Translations under genes and position numbers: made by a program
The notes under the pieces: generated by a model
The model's input: only the letters and a program-made list of their open reading frames with translations
Databases searched by the model: none
What the model was told of the DNA's origin: nothing
Shown: positions 49,221 through 58,207 of the stretch, one piece after another
Numbering within the stretch: the stretch's first letter is position 1
Layout: each line of letters opens with the position of its first letter
Source: Streptomyces sp. S4.7
Lineage (GTDB): Bacteria > Actinomycetota > Actinomycetes > Streptomycetales > Streptomycetaceae
Length of the DNA stretch: 64,000 nucleotides
Direction of reading: 5' to 3'
NCBI RefSeq assembly: GCF_010384365.1
Contig: NZ_CP048397.1
Span: forward strand, 6,634,001-6,698,000

Positions 49221-51890
49221 ATGGTGCCCGCGTCGGAGCACCCGGTCGGCATCCCGCTCCTCGAACGCGAGCCGGAGATCGCCGCCGCCGCGCACGCCGT
49301 CGACGGGCTCTTCGGAGCGACACCGTCCGGCGGGCTCCTCGTCTACCGCGGCGCCGCCGGGCTCGGCAAGACCGCGCTGCTCTCCGAGGTCCGGCGCATG
49401 GCGGCCGGCCGCTGCACGGTGTGGTCGGCGCGCGGCGGCGAGACCGTGACATCCGTGCCCTTCCACGTCGTACGGCAGTTGCTCCAGCCGGCCCTGACGG
49501 GGCGTCAGCCCGACGGGTTACGGGAACTGCTCGGTGACGGGTACGACATCGTCGGCCCCGCCCTCGGAGTCGCACCGCCCGGCGAACGGCACGCCGATCC
49601 ACAGGGCGTCAGGGACGGCTTCGAGACGCTCTTCCGCTCACTCGCCGAAGCACGGCCCCCACTCGTCCTGATCATCGACGACGCGCACTGGTCCGACCTC
49701 GAATCCCTCGCCTGGCTGGCCTCCTTCGCCCGGCGCACGGGCGGCCCGCCGATCCTGGTCGTCGTCGCGTACCGCGTCGAGGACGCGATCGGCGAGTGCG
49801 CCCACCTCCTGCGGGCCCTGGGCGAGAGCGCCAGACTCCTCGTGACCCTGAAGGCACTCACCTCGGAAGCCACCGCCAAGCTCGCCCGCGCCAGCCTCGG
49901 GGAGCACGCCGACGAACCGTTCTGCCGCGAGGTCTGGGAAGTCACCGGCGGCAACGCCTACGAAACCGTCGAACTGCTCGCCAAGGCGCGCGACCAGGCC
50001 CTGGACCCCGTCGCCGAGTCCGCCGACGCACTCAGCGCGCTCGGCGCCGCGACACGCGGCACCGGCCTCATCGCCAGGCTGGAGGAGCTGGGCACCACCA
50101 CGACCCGCTTCGCCTGGGCCGCCGCCATCCTCGGCACCGACATCTCCCCCGAACTCGTCGTGTCCCTCGCCGGAATGGGGCCCGCGGAGGCCGCCGACTG
50201 CGCCGAGAGGCTCCGGCTGGCCCGCATCCTCGTCGGCACCGACCCGCTGGAATTCGTCCACCCCCTCATCGCCACCGCCGTCTACCGCGCCATCCCTCCG
50301 GCCACCAGGACAGCCTTCCACGGCCGGGCCGCCTGGCTCGTCACCCGCAGCGGCCGGGGCGCGGCCCTCGCCTCCCGGCACCTCCTGGAGGTCCACCCCG
50401 ACAACGACGCCGAACTGGTCGAGCAGTTGCGCGAGGCAGCCGCCGAACACCTCGCGGTCGGCGCCCCCGACGCCGCCCGCCGATGCCTCGAACGCGCCCT
50501 GAAGGAACCACCGTTGCCCCGCGTGAGCGCCGAAGTGCTCTACGAACTGGGCTGCGCCACCCTCCTGTCGTCACCGGCCACCACCGTCGATCATCTGCGC
50601 GCGGCGATCGACACCCGGCTCCTCGACGACGCGCTGCGCGTCGACGCGGTCTTCCGGCTGTCCCAGGCCCTGACACACAACGACCAGACCCGGGAAGCCG
50701 CCCAGGTCGTCGCCGCCGAAGCCGCCCGCACCGCACCCGGGCCCGCCCAGATGCGCCTCAGGGCCGCGCACTTCCTCTGGGAGGGCGTCCAGGACGCCGA
50801 GGACGACGGCAGGGAACGCGCCCGCCGCCTCACCGGCACGGCGGCCGGTCTCAGCGGACGCGACAACACCGAACGCGTCCTGCTCATGCTGCGCGCCTTC
50901 GACGCCACGGCGCGCGGCGAGAGCGCTGAGGAGATCGTCCAGATCGGCGAACGCGCCCTGGTCGACGGGGTGCTCGCCCCCGGTACCGGCTGGACCGGCA
51001 CGTCCTGGGGCTTCGAACCACCCGCCCTGCTCGCGCTGTCCTTCGCGTTCGCCGACCAACTCGACCGCGCGGAGAGCCTGTTCGACGAAGGCATGCGGGC
51101 CTTCGAGATCTCCGGCTGGAGCGGCGGCCATCTCGCCTTCGCCCATACGCTCGTCGGCTACGCCCACCGCAGACGCGGCCGCCTCGTCGACGCGGAGGCG
51201 TATCTGCGCGAGAGCCTGCGCCTGGCCGACCGGGTCGGCGACCGGCTGCCGATGCACTGGAACGGCATCTGCATGCTGGTGGACACCCTCCTCGCCCGGG
51301 GCCATGTCGAAGCGGCGCGCGAAGCGGCCGAGCGCTACGCCTTCGCACCGCCGTACGCCTCGTCCATCGCCATCCCCGACGCCCGCTCCGTACGTGGCCG
51401 GCTGTTGCTCGCCCTCGGCCGCACGGAGGAGGCGATCGCCGAACTCGAAAGCACGGGGCGGGCGTTGACGGCGCGTGGCAGGCACAACTTGGTGATGGCT
51501 CCCTGGGCGTGCGACCTCGCACGGGCGCTGGCCGACGTGGATCCGGACCGCGCGGCCGAACTCGCCGCGTACGCCCGCGACCGGGCCGAGCGTTTCGGTA
51601 CGCACACCGCGATCGGTGTCGCGCTGTGCACCTCGGCCGCCCTGACCGAGGGGCCGGCCGCCGTCGAGCTGCTCGCCGAGGCGGTCACCCATCTCGAAGC
51701 GTCACCCTGTACGTACGAGCTGGCGGTCGCGCGGGTCGAGTACGGCATCGCCGCGCGCTCCGCCCCGGACCTCGGGCGGGGCCGGGTACTCGCCGAGGAG
51801 TGCGGCGCCGACGGACTCGCGGAGCGGGCACGGCTGGCGCTGGAGGGCACCAGCACGGCGGGCGGCGGCGCGGTTCACCGCCAGGACTGA
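49221..51890 (+). CDS. LAL-like AAA ATPase with TPR-type repeats, lacking a LuxR DNA-binding domain
   Basis: The product has about 889 residues. Walker A GAAGLGKTALL lies near 43-53, Walker B LVLIIDDAHW near 147-156, and VTGGNAYETVELL near 238-250 corresponds to a conserved STAND/LAL segment. The C-terminal half is alpha-helical TPR-like (AESLFDEGMRAF, DAEAYLRESLRLADRVGD). It ends at ALEGTSTAGGGAVHRQD with no LuxR helix-turn-helix, which large LAL regulators normally carry. AAGGAGG precedes GTG-ATG-GTG; ATG 49221 is used, GTG 49224 is possible. Signal-sensing or scaffold roles are possible. Confidence 0.85.
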   Translation: MVPASEHPVGIPLLEREPEIAAAAHAVDGLFGATPSGGLLVYRGAAGLGKTALLSEVRRMAAGRCTVWSARGGETVTSVPFHVVRQLLQPALTGRQPDGLRELLGDGYDIVGPALGVAPPGERHADPQGVRDGFETLFRSLAEARPPLVLIIDDAHWSDLESLAWLASFARRTGGPPILVVVAYRVEDAIGECAHLLRALGESARLLVTLKALTSEATAKLARASLGEHADEPFCREVWEVTGGNAYETVELLAKARDQALDPVAESADALSALGAATRGTGLIARLEELGTTTTRFAWAAAILGTDISPELVVSLAGMGPAEAADCAERLRLARILVGTDPLEFVHPLIATAVYRAIPPATRTAFHGRAAWLVTRSGRGAALASRHLLEVHPDNDAELVEQLREAAAEHLAVGAPDAARRCLERALKEPPLPRVSAEVLYELGCATLLSSPATTVDHLRAAIDTRLLDDALRVDAVFRLSQALTHNDQTREAAQVVAAEAARTAPGPAQMRLRAAHFLWEGVQDAEDDGRERARRLTGTAAGLSGRDNTERVLLMLRAFDATARGESAEEIVQIGERALVDGVLAPGTGWTGTSWGFEPPALLALSFAFADQLDRAESLFDEGMRAFEISGWSGGHLAFAHTLVGYAHRRRGRLVDAEAYLRESLRLADRVGDRLPMHWNGICMLVDTLLARGHVEAAREAAERYAFAPPYASSIAIPDARSVRGRLLLALGRTEEAIAELESTGRALTARGRHNLVMAPWACDLARALADVDPDRAAELAAYARDRAERFGTHTAIGVALCTSAALTEGPAAVELLAEAVTHLEASPCTYELAVARVEYGIAARSAPDLGRGRVLAEECGADGLAERARLALEGTSTAGGGAVHRQD

Positions 51891-52135
51891 GCCCGCCGCC
51901 GCGCCACCCCACCGTTCCCGGCGTCGGTCGTCCGGGCGGGGTCGGCACCGGTACGGCGCAGCGGCCCGGTCACGCCGGCGGGTGGCGCGCGCGAGCGGCG
52001 GCGCTGCCCCCCCGGCCCGGGCCCGCCGTCCGCCGCCGTACGGGGGCGCGACGACAGCCGGAACGTCGTGCTCCATGCGTCCGTCGGGCGTGCCGGCGCC
52101 GCCGCTCGCGTCCCCACCACCGTGACGACCCGCAC

Positions 52136-53485
52136 TCATGGCGCCGGCGGCGTCGGGTAGGGCTCCGGCGCATCCCGGCGTCGGCGGGTGGCGCGCCGCA
52201 CGACGAACAGCACCAGCGCGGCGAGGCACGCGGCCCCGATGAACACGATGGGCCAGACGTACCCGGACGGTGCGGACGGCCGGTCCGAGGGCTCGGCCCG
52301 CGCCGCGGCCGCGAGGCGGGGCGACCGCGCGGTGTCCGTAGCCGTAGCCGTAGCTGTGGCCGTGGCGGTGGCCGCGACGGCCTCCGGCCCCGCCGCCCGC
52401 CCCGCCCGCGCGATCAGTCCGCGCTTCTCCTCCTCGACCGCCTGGCGAGGCGGGTTCGGCGGCCGGGGCGGCTCCAGCGACCCCACGGGCGTCACGGCGG
52501 GCGCGGCCTTGAAGCCCCAGTCCAGCAGGGACCGGGCCTCCTCGTACACCGCGTGGGAGGCCCCGGACTGCGGATTCATCACCGTCGCCAGCAGCGTGCG
52601 GTCCCCTCGCCGGGCCGCCGCGACCAGTGTGTTCCCCGCGTTCGTGGTGTAGCCGTTCTTGACACCGATCAGCCCCGGATAGCGCCGCACACCATCGGCA
52701 CCCGTCAGCAGCTTGTTCGTGTTCCGGATGCCGAAGGCCGTGCCGCGGTCGCCGGGGAACCGGGCGTCGACGGTCGAGCAGTGCCGCGCGAACGCCGGCG
52801 ACTTCAGCCCCGCGCGGCCGAACACCGCGAGGTCGTACGCCGACGACACCTGCCCGGGCTCGTCGTAGCCGTCCGGCGAGACCACGCGGGTGTCGCGGGC
52901 GCCCAGCTCCTCCGCCTTGGCCTGCATCTGTCTGATGGTCGATTTCCAGCCGCCGTTCATCCCGGCGAGGACCCGCACGGCGTCGTTGCCCGAGCTGAGG
53001 AAGACACCCCGCCACAGATCGGCCACGTCGTACGTCTGCCCGGCGGTGATTCCCACCATGCTGCTGCCGGCGCCGATCCCCGCCAGATCGGCCCGGGTCA
53101 CGCTGTGCCGGGTGCCCGAGGGGATCCGGGGCAGCGCGGTGACGGCGAACAGGGTCTTGAGCGTGCTGGCGGGCGGCAGCGCGCGGTGCGCGTTGTGGGC
53201 GGCGAGCACCGCGCCCGTGCGCGCGTCGGCGACGACCCAGGAGAGGGCGGAGACATCCTTGGGAGGCGCGGGCGCGCCCGATGTCGCGCGCACGTGGGTG
53301 CCGGGCCGGTACAGCAGGGAGGGGTCGGCCCGCGAGAGCGCGTCGGCGGTGGAGGCCGCGGCGCTCGCGGCGGTGGCCATGGGTACGGACGCCGCCGCCG
53401 GAACAACGGCCAGCAGACCGGCCAGACCGGTGGTCAGGGCCATGGAGCGGGCCAACGAGGGATGCGGGAGCCATCTGATGATCAT
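52136..53485 (-). CDS. D-alanyl-D-alanine carboxypeptidase (serine peptidase S11 family)
   Basis: The product has 449 residues. A signal segment (MALTTGLAGLLAVVPAAA) lies at ~15-32. The penicillin-binding motifs are ASTLK (SxxK, ~106-110) and SSGN (SxN, ~164-167). The third motif reads KNG (VKNGYTTNAGN, ~274-284) rather than KTG. A linker with an Ala-Thr repeat and one C-terminal membrane helix (YVWPIVFIGAACLAALVLFVV) with a basic tail anchor it outside the cell. It trims peptidoglycan stem peptides. The 245-bp gap to the previous gene holds nothing recognised. Confidence 0.9.
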   Translation of the reverse strand: MIIRWLPHPSLARSMALTTGLAGLLAVVPAAASVPMATAASAAASTADALSRADPSLLYRPGTHVRATSGAPAPPKDVSALSWVVADARTGAVLAAHNAHRALPPASTLKTLFAVTALPRIPSGTRHSVTRADLAGIGAGSSMVGITAGQTYDVADLWRGVFLSSGNDAVRVLAGMNGGWKSTIRQMQAKAEELGARDTRVVSPDGYDEPGQVSSAYDLAVFGRAGLKSPAFARHCSTVDARFPGDRGTAFGIRNTNKLLTGADGVRRYPGLIGVKNGYTTNAGNTLVAAARRGDRTLLATVMNPQSGASHAVYEEARSLLDWGFKAAPAVTPVGSLEPPRPPNPPRQAVEEEKRGLIARAGRAAGPEAVAATATATATATATDTARSPRLAAAARAEPSDRPSAPSGYVWPIVFIGAACLAALVLFVVRRATRRRRDAPEPYPTPPAP

Positions 53486-53898
53486 TCAGTCACCGTAGAA
53501 ACGGGCGCCGCCCCGCGCACGGCCGCCTGAGCCGACCGGAGGTATCCCCGTCCGACGCCGCCCCCGCCTCCTTCGGCGTGTCGGCGAGCCTTGCGGGCGT
53601 GGCCGACGGGGCGGGTCCGGCCGGTCGGTCCCCCCGCGCTCGCCAAGGGTACAAGGCGCCGCAATTCGAACAGGTGTCGTCACTGAGCGTGCCGTTCGCG
53701 CGGCGCTCCGTGCAAAACGCGCGAGTCTATGCCTGCCGGGCCGGTCCCCGCACGGGGTTGGTGAATATGCCGTTGAGCACTTTCGCCCGCACTAGGCTCT
53801 CGCGGAGCGCACCGAGTTGATACGGAATCAGGCGCTTGTTCCCATCTGCCGCAATAGTTTCGAATACCCGACCCTGAATCGATCGCCAGAGGGCTTAC
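53486..53898. other. 413-bp upstream region of the conservon
   Basis: No coding frame is supported. A candidate -10 TAGGCT (53793-53798) has TTGAGC 14 bp upstream (53773-53778), a short spacer. The last ~80 bp are AT-richer, as in many Streptomyces promoters. It should carry the promoters of cvnA (+) and of the carboxypeptidase (-). Confidence 0.4.
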
Positions 53899-55689
53899 AT
53901 GGTTCGTGTTGAAGCACCGATGAATGATCAAGCGTCACCAACCGTTCGCGCGCTTCTGCTCTCCGCCGCCCTGATGGCGACGGCGACGGCCGTCGTCGTG
54001 GTCCTCGTCGCCGACGCCGCCCGGATTCCGGTCGCGGCGTACGGCGCGGTCGTCACCGTCCTCGTCACCTGGGGGGCCGTGGAGATCGCCCGGCGGGGCC
54101 AGGCGACGCGCGCGTCGCATGTGCGGTACGGGCACCAAGTCGCCTTCCTGGAAAGGCGTATCGCCGAGCACGACAGCCAGAGCGTGCGCCTCGGCAAGGA
54201 ACTGATGCCGCTCGCCATCCACCAGCTCCGCCGGGGGAACTCGCCCCAGGAGGTCATGAACGTCATCGTCGACGGCGACGAGCGCTACCGCGAACTCCCC
54301 GACTCGCAGCGCGCGTTGCTCCGCGCGATCCTCGACATCGTCGACGACGAGGAGGCCATGCGTGAGTCCGCGCAGCGCTCCTTCGTCAACATCGCCCGAC
54401 GCGTCCAGTCCCTCGTGCACCAACAGGCCAGCGAACTGCGCGAGATGGAGGAGCACCACGGCCGCAATCCCGAGGTCTTCGACGACCTGCTGCGCATCGA
54501 CCACGGCACCGCCCTCATCGGGCGGCTCGCCGACAGTGTCGCCGTACTCGGCAAGGCCCGTCCCGGACGCCAATGGCCCCGGCCCGTACCGCTGTTCAGC
54601 GTGCTGCGTGGTGCGATGTCCCGGATCCTGGAGTACCAGCGAGTCGATCTGCACTCGATCGCCAAGGTCGCCATCGTCGGTACGGCGGTCGAGCCGCTGA
54701 TCCACGCGTGCGCCGAACTCCTCGACAACGCCACCCGTTACTCGCCCCCGCAGACGCGCGTCCACGTGACCGCCGTCGAGGTGCAGACCGGTATCGCGAT
54801 CGAGATCGAGGACGGCGGCGTCAGCCTCAGCGAAGAGGCACGGACGCGGGCGGAGCGGATGCTCGCGCAGGCGCAGGCCGGTGTCGATCTCAACGATCTC
54901 GGTGAGAGCCCGCGGCTCGGCATGGCCGTCGTCGGCCGGCTCTGCCAGATGTACAACCTCCAGGTCTCGCTGAGGCAGTCCGCGTACGGAGGCGTGCGCG
55001 CCGTCCTCGTCGTACCGCGCGACGTGGTCACCACAGGGCCCGCGCCCGGTATCGCCCACGGCATCGGCGCGTCCGCGATGGGCACCGGCGGCACCGAGCT
55101 GCCCGAGATGCGCCGCCCGCGCACCGCGGACGCCGCGCCTGCCGCCGCCATCGGCCGCACGCCGGGCCGGGGGAGCGGGGCCCCGGCCTCGAACCCCGCG
55201 CCCGCCCCGGCCGCCGTTCCCGCGCCCCGCCCGGCCACCGGCCCGGTGCGGTCGGCGCCGGTCAGGGCCGCCATGGAGGACGACGTCCCCGTCGTCACCG
55301 AGTGGACGGCGAACGGCCTTCCGCAGCGCCGCAGCCGTGGCAGGGCCCCGCTGGGCTCGCACAACATCGTGCGGACACCGGCGCCGCAGCGTTCGAACGC
55401 GACCTCCGCCGGTACTCCGGGGACGACCGGCGCTCCGGGCGCGCCCGGCACCTCTAACGGCACCGGGGAAGCGGGGAAACCCGGCCCCGGCATCTGGCTC
55501 GAAGCATTCACCAAGGCGGTCAGCGGCGACCCGCACCCGCAGGGGCCGTCGACCGGCACCACGGGCACTACCGGCGTCACAGGCACGACAGGCGTCACAG
55601 ATGCGACAGGCGCGGGCGACGCGCCGCCGGACCTGCCCGGCGAGCGCGGGGAATCAGACGACATGTGGGGCAAGGGGGACCTGAAGTGA
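53899..55689 (+). CDS. cvnA: Conservon sensor histidine kinase-like protein CvnA
   Basis: The product has 596 residues. Two N-terminal membrane helices (~15-60; LLLSAALMATATAVVVVLV, AAYGAVVTVLVTWGAVEI) precede a nitrate-sensor-like cytosolic region. A HATPase domain has ACAELLDNATRYSPP (N box, ~275-289), EIEDGGVS (G1) and LGMAVVGRL. A long Pro/Ala/Gly/Thr-rich tail follows to the end (TGTTGVTGTTGVTDATG). AGAGGG precedes the ATG. CvnA recruits the small CvnB-D proteins at the membrane in a GPCR-like complex. Its stop overlaps cvnB (GTGA). Confidence 0.92.
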   Translation: MVRVEAPMNDQASPTVRALLLSAALMATATAVVVVLVADAARIPVAAYGAVVTVLVTWGAVEIARRGQATRASHVRYGHQVAFLERRIAEHDSQSVRLGKELMPLAIHQLRRGNSPQEVMNVIVDGDERYRELPDSQRALLRAILDIVDDEEAMRESAQRSFVNIARRVQSLVHQQASELREMEEHHGRNPEVFDDLLRIDHGTALIGRLADSVAVLGKARPGRQWPRPVPLFSVLRGAMSRILEYQRVDLHSIAKVAIVGTAVEPLIHACAELLDNATRYSPPQTRVHVTAVEVQTGIAIEIEDGGVSLSEEARTRAERMLAQAQAGVDLNDLGESPRLGMAVVGRLCQMYNLQVSLRQSAYGGVRAVLVVPRDVVTTGPAPGIAHGIGASAMGTGGTELPEMRRPRTADAAPAAAIGRTPGRGSGAPASNPAPAPAAVPAPRPATGPVRSAPVRAAMEDDVPVVTEWTANGLPQRRSRGRAPLGSHNIVRTPAPQRSNATSAGTPGTTGAPGAPGTSNGTGEAGKPGPGIWLEAFTKAVSGDPHPQGPSTGTTGTTGVTGTTGVTDATGAGDAPPDLPGERGESDDMWGKGDLK

Positions 55690-56093
55690 TCCAGCAGCGT
55701 GCCAACTTGGACTGGCTGCTCAAGGAGCTCGCGGACGGCGTTCCGCAGGTCCAGCAGATCGTCGTGCTCTCCGCCGACGGACTGCGGATCGCCAGACACG
55801 GTGGAGACCCCGACGTCGCCGACCGTCTCGCCGCCGCCTGCGCGGGACTTCAGAGCCTCGCCGCCGCCGTCGCCGCCGAAATCCCGATGAGCGACGGCCG
55901 GATGAGGCTCGTCGTCATCGAAGTGAGCGGCGGATTCTTCTACTTGATGGAAGCGGGTACCGGCGCCTACCTCGCCGTACTCGCCGACGAGACGGTGGAC
56001 GCCGGACTCGTCGGCGCCCGGATGCGTGACATGGTCGTCCGGATCGGCGCCCATCTGACGAGTCCGCCGCGGCACGACGGGCAGACCGGATGA
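55686..56093 (+). CDS. cvnB: Roadblock/LC7 domain protein CvnB
   Basis: The product has 135 residues of the roadblock/LC7 fold. LDWLLKELADGVPQVQQIVVLSADG lies at ~6-30 and a second half starts GGFFYLMEAGTGAYLAVLAD. In conservons CvnB interacts with CvnA and CvnD and probably modulates the GTPase. GTG 55686 overlaps the cvnA TGA; GGGGGACC is the ribosome site. Confidence 0.93.
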   Translation: MIQQRANLDWLLKELADGVPQVQQIVVLSADGLRIARHGGDPDVADRLAAACAGLQSLAAAVAAEIPMSDGRMRLVVIEVSGGFFYLMEAGTGAYLAVLADETVDAGLVGARMRDMVVRIGAHLTSPPRHDGQTG

Positions 56094-56461
56094 CTCCTCC
56101 CCGACGAGAACGCAGGCTGCCCGGGGCGGACGTGGGGGACCCCGAACGGCTGTACGTGATCACGGGTGGCCCGGACGGCGCCGAGCGCGCCTCGCTCGAC
56201 CTCGTCACCATGATCGTGGCTCGCGGGGCCCCCTCGCCGACGGTGCCGCCCGAACAGGCCGCCATCCTGCGGCTCTGCGGGGCGCCGCTGTCCGTGGCCG
56301 AGCTCTCGGCGTACCTCAGGCTGCCGTTCAGCGTGGTGACGGCGCTGCTGACCGACCTCCTCACGACCGATCTGGTCGAGTCCCGAGCGCCCGTCGCCCG
56401 CGCCGCACTCCCCGACAGGTCCCTTCTCGAAGCGGTGATGCATGGACTCCAGAAGCTCTGA
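56090..56461 (+). CDS. cvnC: DUF742 domain protein CvnC
   Basis: The product has 123 residues. Typical DUF742 text includes GDPERLYVITGG-like DPERLYVITGGPDG (~18-31), PEQAAILRLC and LSVAELSAYLRLPFSVVTALLTDL, a winged-helix-like region. ATGA overlap joins it to cvnB, and it overlaps cvnD by 20 nt. It is a conservon scaffold component of unknown biochemical role. Confidence 0.93.
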   Translation: MTPPRRERRLPGADVGDPERLYVITGGPDGAERASLDLVTMIVARGAPSPTVPPEQAAILRLCGAPLSVAELSAYLRLPFSVVTALLTDLLTTDLVESRAPVARAALPDRSLLEAVMHGLQKL

Positions 56462-57053
56462 CACGATCACAGGACCCAGGAGCGGGGACGTACTTCCCAC
56501 CACGGCGACATCCGCGGTGAAGGTCGTGATCGTGGGCGGATTCGGGGTCGGCAAGACCACCATGGTCGGGTCGGTGAGCGAGATCCGCCCGCTCACCACC
56601 GAGGAGACCATGACCCAGGCCGGCGTCGGCGTGGACGACAACTCCGGGGTCGAGAGCAAGACCGCCACCACCGTCGCCATGGACTTCGGCCGGATCAGCA
56701 TCAGCGAGCAACTGGTGCTCTACCTCTTCGGCACCCCCGGCCAGGAACGCTTCTGGTTCCTCTGGAACGGGCTCTTCGAGGGGGCGCTCGGCGCCGTCGT
56801 CCTCGTCGACACCCGGCGCCTCGAAGTCAGCTTCGACGTGATCGGGCGGCTGGAGGAGCGCGGCGTGCCGTTCGTCGTCGCGGTCAACACCTTCCCCGAC
56901 GCACCGAGCCATCCCGTCGAGGCGCTGCGCACCGCGCTCGACCTGCCGGACGAGGTGCCGATGGTCGACTGCGACGCGCGGCTGCGGTCGTCGAGCCGCG
57001 ACGTCCTGCTGACCCTCATGCGCTATCTGCACTCGCTGGCGCTGCCGGCCTGA
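56442..57053 (+). CDS. cvnD: Small GTPase-like ATP/GTP-binding protein CvnD
   Basis: The product has 203 residues of the MglA/Ras-like conservon GTPases. The P-loop GGFGVGKTTMVGS lies at ~31-43, a G3-like LFGTPGQERF at ~97-106, and AVNTFPDAP at ~148. The start lies inside cvnC. It is the switch of the conservon complex. The next gene (P450) begins 74 bp downstream. Confidence 0.94.
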   Translation: MDSRSSDTITGPRSGDVLPTTATSAVKVVIVGGFGVGKTTMVGSVSEIRPLTTEETMTQAGVGVDDNSGVESKTATTVAMDFGRISISEQLVLYLFGTPGQERFWFLWNGLFEGALGAVVLVDTRRLEVSFDVIGRLEERGVPFVVAVNTFPDAPSHPVEALRTALDLPDEVPMVDCDARLRSSSRDVLLTLMRYLHSLALPA

Positions 57054-57127
57054 ACCCCTCCCGGCCCGAACCCACTTGAGGCCCGGCCCCCTACCGGCCC
57101 GATCCCCCTCCCATCCCTGGAGTGACC

Positions 57128-57975
57128 GTGACAACGCCCTATTCGCACCGGCCGGGAACGGACGACCACGCCGCACCGCCGCCGGGCTGCCCGGCCCACG
57201 GACTGGTCGCCGACGCCTTCGGCGACCACCTGGCGCCCTCCGGGCTGCGACGGCTCTACGGCCCCGAGGCCGAGAGGGACCCCATGGGCCTGTACGAGAA
57301 GCTGCGCGCCGAGCACGGCTCGGTGGCACCGGTCCTGCTGCACGGTGACGTACCGGCCTGGCTGGTTCTCGGCCACAGCGAGAACCTGCACATGACGCGC
57401 ACCCCGTCCCAGTTCTCGCGGGACTCCCGACGCTGGCGCGCGGTCAACGACGGCAGCGTGCCGCCCGACCACCCCCTCGCGCCCATCTTCACCTGGCAGC
57501 CCATCTGCGTCTTCGCGGACGGCGCCGACCACGAGCGGCTGCGGGGCGCCGTCACCGACTCGATCGGCCGGATCGACCACCGGGGCGTACGGCGTTTCAT
57601 CAACCGCTACAGCAACCGGCTCGTCAACGACTTCTGCCAGGACGGCAGGGCCGACCTCGTCAGCCGTTTCGCCGAGCACCTGCCGATGATGGTGATGGCC
57701 CAGATCCTCGGCATGCCCGAGGAGTACAACGAACGGCTGGTCGAGTCGGCCCGCGACATGATCAAGGGCACCGAGACGGCCGTCGAGAGCAACGCGTATG
57801 TGATGGCGGCCCTGGACCGGCTGGTGGCGCGCCGCCGGGCGGCGCCCGACGAGGACTTCGCGAGCTGGCTCGTCGAGCACCCGGCCGGGCTCACGGACGC
57901 GGAGGTCGCCCAGCATCTGCGACTGGTGCTCATCGCGGCGTTCGAGACCACGGCCAACCTCATCGCCAATGTGCT
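57128..57975 (+). pseudogene. cvnE: CYP157-like cytochrome P450 (conservon cvnE), N-terminal half, interrupted
   Basis: The GTG at 57128 is 5 nt from GGAG and is preferred to 57122. The first ~282 residues are intact P450: VADAFGDHLAPSGLRRLYGP, GADHERLRGAVTDSIGRID (C helix) and I-helix LIAAFETTANLIANVL. Directly after LIANV + CT the sequence becomes foreign DNA, reading SGRNFIRCN to a stop at 58097-58099. The expected continuation RMVLTDPRF appears at 61920. This half lacks the haem-Cys and is inactive alone. Confidence 0.9.
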
Positions 57976-57990
57976 AAGTGGCCGCAATTT

Positions 57991-58184
57991 CATCAGATGC
58001 AACACTGCGGTTGGGGTGCATATCAACAGCCGCCTTCCCCCTATGTCCTGGTCAGCACCCTGTGCGGGTTCGGTGTGGATGGCTCGCCGGGCCGCTTGAG
58101 ATGCGGCGAATGCGAGCCGGCATGCCTTCTGAGCTGGGAACTTGTCAGGTGATTACATCTGATGAAAGATTCCTTCGTCTGATG
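57991..58184 (+). promoter_or_regulatory. CATCTGATG-type sites and candidate promoter of the recombinase operon
   Basis: CATCAGATG (57991-57999) near the left end is the exact reverse complement of CATCTGATG (58156-58164). CGTCTGATG (58176-58184) lies 20 bp after that, two helical turns. A candidate promoter TTGTCA (58142-58147), 17 bp, AAAGAT (58165-58170) overlaps the second site. The sites may bind the element's HTH protein or a recombinase. The recombinase ribosome site GGAGGG follows at 58193-58198. Confidence 0.5.
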
Positions 58185-58207
58185 TAGGCGGCGGAGGGTA
58201 GTCATTC

